DNA of 64,000 bases. It comes from Pycnopodia helianthoides. Taxonomy: Eukaryota; Echinodermata; Asteroidea; Forcipulatida; Asteriidae. This document shows, one piece after another, positions 60,816 to 64,000 of this stretch. The notes under the pieces were generated by a model. That model was not told the DNA's origin, did no database searches, and worked only from the letters and a program-made list of their open reading frames with translations. Where the stretch lies: contig CM063258.1 in assembly GCA_032158295.1 (NCBI GenBank), positions 7,086,583 through 7,150,582 on the forward strand, given 5' to 3'. Position 1 is the stretch's first letter, and each line of letters opens with the position of its first letter. Both the position numbers and the translations under genes were made by a program.

Positions 60816-62157
60816 TCCCATGAACTCCATTTTAAGCATCTCAATCAAACTTCCTCGTTATTAAACAATTCCTGCACTGTTCCTGTAAACCTTCAACACA
60901 CAATGACCAAGTTAAATATTGTTATAAACAAATAAGCATTTCCAGAATAATCTATAGAATTATTCAATCCAAAACTTAAGGTAAATCCATTGTCAAGCTC
61001 TATTCAGAATGCATTTTATTCACTTGGGCCTATAATAATTCCTGACGAGAAGGTACTTTTCACCACAATACTATTCACAACAACGTTATAAACGCATGGC
61101 GATTCATGAATAATTCACAAAAATGTGCAAACTCGATCGTTGATTGGCTCCCCCGGAAAGTCGGGGAAAAACACAAATGAAACACTTAAGTACCCTTTTG
61201 TTGTTGATCCATTTCCCTGCGTTGATGGAATTGATCCATTTCTGTGCAAAGGCCTTGGAACCAAGAATACCTTTTGACCGTTCTGCATTTATCGAAGAAG
61301 AAACGTCAGACCACTTACTATTCTTCGCATTTTGACCATAGGTTCTTTTTGGCCTAGTTGGTTAGCAATTCAATATTGAAAATGACACAGTAAGATTTTT
61401 TTTCGTTTTTTTTTTACATGCAAGATAACTATTTTCATACACCCAAATATATTATGTCAAGTAATGAACCACAAGGGAAACTGACTGGGTAAATTTCAAA
61501 TAGTTTGGGGTTGAACAAGAAAAATTGACTAGAGCGGGATTTGAACCAACGACCCCTCAAGGTGATCCCGTGGCTGCTGCTTCCCATGGTGTATCGTAAA
61601 CTTGGGTGTGATACCTGGCTACACGGCAGTTAACGGTTGATTAGCACCCCTGAACAAAGATTTTGACAAAATAGGGAGACCGCCAACATACACGTCGGCC
61701 AATTCTACGGACGGAGATTTTACGAAAAAAAACCTTTTTTTCCGTGAAAAATATGTATGCACGATGGTTCCAGTAGTTTTAAAAGTGTTTCCAGATACAC
61801 TCTGATTACAACCATTGTATTTGATGGTATTTTAATCTTGAACCAGGCTGAAGTGAGTACCAAATTTCTCCTCAGCGCCGAATTTCAAAATTTCCGCTAA
61901 AGACCGTCACTACATGTCACCACTATCAGGGATGCAATAACAACACAAAGATGGCGAGTGCTTCATGCGAAATTGTATTATTTTGATAATTAATAATTTT
62001 GTTACATCCCTGGCTATATCTTCTGAGCGGAAAAAATTGTTCAGCTCACTAGCTCATTAGCTCAGCCAAATTAATTACAATCTAAAAGTGTTAAGTAGGC
62101 CCATTATAATGAAGCACAAAATACAATTGACATGCCCTCCTTTGAGGTAAGTTGTAT

Positions 62158-62545
62158 CATGGTTTATAAACCATGTTTTTAAGGTGCTTACATTTTCATT
62201 GTTAATAAACCACGTTTTATGACGCTTCAGTTTTTATGGTTTATAAACCATGGTTTATAAACCATGTTTTATGATGCTTCAATTTTCATGGTTTATAAAC
62301 CATAATTTTAAAACCATGATGCTAGAATGTTCATGGTTTATAAACCATGTTTTTAATGTGCTTACATTTTTATGGTTTATAAACCATGATTTGAAGGTGC
62401 TAAATTTTTCATGGTTTATAAACCACGTTTTATGACGCTTCAGTTTTCATGGTTTATAAACCGTGTTTTATGATGATTAAATTTTCATGGTTTACAAACC
62501 ATGATTTATAAGCTTTGATTGGTATATTCATGGTATGTAAACCAC
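62158..62545. repeat. Array of ~10 CATGGTTTATAAACCATG palindromes
   Basis: A perfect 18-bp palindrome, or versions one or two bases off, recurs every 30-45 bp, separated by TTTTATGATGCTTCAATTTT-like spacers. At 62235-62268 two copies overlap by sharing CCATGG. Confidence 0.95.
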
Positions 62546-62934
62546 AAAACAATTGACAGCAATTTCTATGCTTTACATCTAATTGGTACAAACCATGGTA
62601 AAAACAGGTCCAAAAAACTCTAAACAATTAATTGACAAACGGCGCCCCATATCCCACTGCATTGACGCCATGTTCACCAGGCAGTCTTTCTACCCTGAGT
62701 TATCAACCAAATCAGAGTTGTTGTTAACCGTTGCGAGGCTGGTGGGATCCCGCAGAAAACTCAAGGTTGCTTGCTTTCCACACTGGTTTGAAATGAAAAA
62801 CCGAAAACATGAAGTAAATTGTATTAATTAATAAATAAATCCTCGTTTCAATGTGAGTTGTCCCTATTCCAATGTTATTATGAATTCCAAAAGGTTCTTG
62901 AGTTGGGTCCCTTCAATTTCAGTATGATGTTTAC

Positions 62935-63646
62935 CTGTATGAGAAATTCCTTATCTGCCTGCTCCATATCCCAATCGAACGTATCCAAGTACTTCGTGTT
63001 AATGCCGATGGTGCGATTGATGTCGCAGCTCTTGAAAAAACGAAGACAAATCAAGGAAAGTTGTGAAACGGAGAGACACAAACTTTAGAAACTACCACTT
63101 TCTTTTCTAAATTTAGACCTAATGTTATTTCTATTCGGATTACACAGCCGGTCTGAAATACTATATGGTATAAATGGTACGTTTTCACCTCTGAAAATTG
63201 TTGTTTTTCTCGTTTTGTACATCTGAAAGAAAACAAGTCAAATACTCTACAAAACAAAGTCCGTGTGTGTGTGTGTTTTAATACAAGATATACATTGTGT
63301 GGTGATGGAGCTATACTTGTGGGGTGTTTTGACATTGTGCATGTGGGGTTAACCCCACACTGTTTTTAATAGGAAAGATTTGTTAAAAGGGACAACAGAA
63401 AACACATGGGGAAATCCCATAATGTCGCTCTACTAAACATGTCTGGAATTATATTATACATTAAAATAGCAAGTCAACCATACTCACTCTTGTTGTGACT
63501 CGCTGCACATTGAGAAGCAAGGTTCGGACCAGAGACCCAAGTAACTCAGTGATACCGTGTATCTCGCGCCGTTCATATCCACATAAAATCTGCGATAAGT
63601 CCACACCTCGATTGCCTGCTAGTTGGACAAGTTCCGGGTACTCGAT
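62935..63646 (-). CDS. Unidentified conserved-looking gene, two internal exons at right edge
   Basis: Two exons are supported by splice signals and open frames. Exon 63646-63488 is 53 codons, phase 0 at both ends: it follows TTTTGATCTAG, is followed by GTGAGT, begins IEYPELVQLAGNRGVDLSQI and includes GYERREIHGITELLGSLVRT. Exon 63030-62935 is 32 codons, phase 0: it follows TTTTTTCAAG, is followed by GTAAAC, begins SCDINRTIGINTKYLDTFDW and ends ADKEFLIQ. The first exon contains no Met codon, so simple ATG-based ORF finding misses it. A possible extra exon at 63192-63225 has AG/GT borders, but fits the frame only if a second donor (GTATGG, 4 nt further) is used, so I leave it out. Codon usage and splice quality say this is a real gene. 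I do not recognise the family. Remaining exons lie outside the window or are unseen. Confidence 0.65.
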
Positions 63647-64000
63647 CTAGATCAAAATAGTGTGGGCAAATAGGAGCAAGTTCGGGTGGGCGACTAGACT
63701 TGACCAGAGCCGTATATTGGGACCAGAAACTGTTACGTAGCTCTCGAATTGACCATAGTCGACCATGCTCCACAGCGTGGTTCGATATAGTCAATCTCCC
63801 TGTGCTCTATGGTTTCTGGTCAGTCTAGTCGGTCTAGTCAAGTTTAGTCGCCACCCGAACTTGCTCTAGTTTGAGGGAATTGTGCCTTTGGTGATTCAAG
63901 CATGGACTCTGGCACACAGTCAGAGTATATAATGAGACATTACTATTTTTGGCTAAAGGGCCATCGTAGATTTGAATTTTGGAAAAAGTTATTACACAGG

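Larger units (their letters stand above)
56471..62934. other. Mostly gene-free stretch
   Basis: Apart from the minisatellites, the palindrome array and dispersed repeats listed, I see no exon chain. Around 58150-58340 the motif ACRAGGCAAAAGCGCGACGT/ACACGGCAAAAGTGCGACGT recurs three times as a short local repeat. Confidence 0.5.

Noticed and set aside
63192..63225. Small exon between the two right-edge exons
   Set aside because: It fits only with an alternative donor; the two flanking exons already join in phase without it.

Overview
This is a eukaryotic (metazoan) window: genes are split into many small exons with GT/AG borders, intergenic DNA is AT-rich, and introns are full of short inverted-repeat elements, tRNA-derived SINE-like pieces and minisatellites. 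The repeat families (for example the palindromic GGGCCCAATTTCATAGAGCTGC element and the TTAAAGGCA...TGCCTTTAA element) look to me like those of echinoderms, most likely a sea star. That assignment rests on recognition, not a search. Two 100-base N runs (16475-16574, 52415-52514) are assembly gaps.

Layout. 1-12280: no gene found, only mobile-element remnants, hairpins and low-complexity DNA. 12283-16130: minisatellite of about 57 bp units with a three-copy higher-order repeat. 17113-23086 (+): the last seven exons of a seryl-tRNA synthetase-like protein whose class II motifs 2 and 3 are degenerate. 24191-37769 (-): a complete 14-exon GTF2H4 gene (TFIIH subunit p52, 451 aa), tail-to-tail with the synthetase-like gene. 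38083-39850 (+): a complete three-exon PPP1R11 gene (PP1 inhibitor-3), head-to-head with GTF2H4 across 313 bp. 41230-46020: repeats. 46020-52414: about 42 tandem copies of a ~155 bp unit carrying a tRNA-like Pol III cassette (A box, B box, T-run). 52515-62900: 16-bp minisatellites, duplications, fragments of lineage-specific genes and an array of 18-bp palindromes. 62935-63646 (-): two phase-0 exons of a conserved-looking gene I cannot name.

The three named genes are housekeeping in character: transcription/DNA repair (GTF2H4), PP1 control (PPP1R11) and an aminoacyl-tRNA-synthetase-related, probably mitochondrial, protein. GTF2H4 and PPP1R11 probably share a bidirectional promoter; both lie in the human MHC, so their adjacency here is of comparative interest.

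The most notable sequence features are the Pol III-like tandem array, the synthetase paralogue lacking its motif-3 arginine, and a 60-bp minisatellite in GTF2H4 intron 2 that has multiplied the end of exon 2 together with its 5' splice site. All exon borders were derived by eye from splice signals, reading frame and remembered family sequence; no alignment was run.
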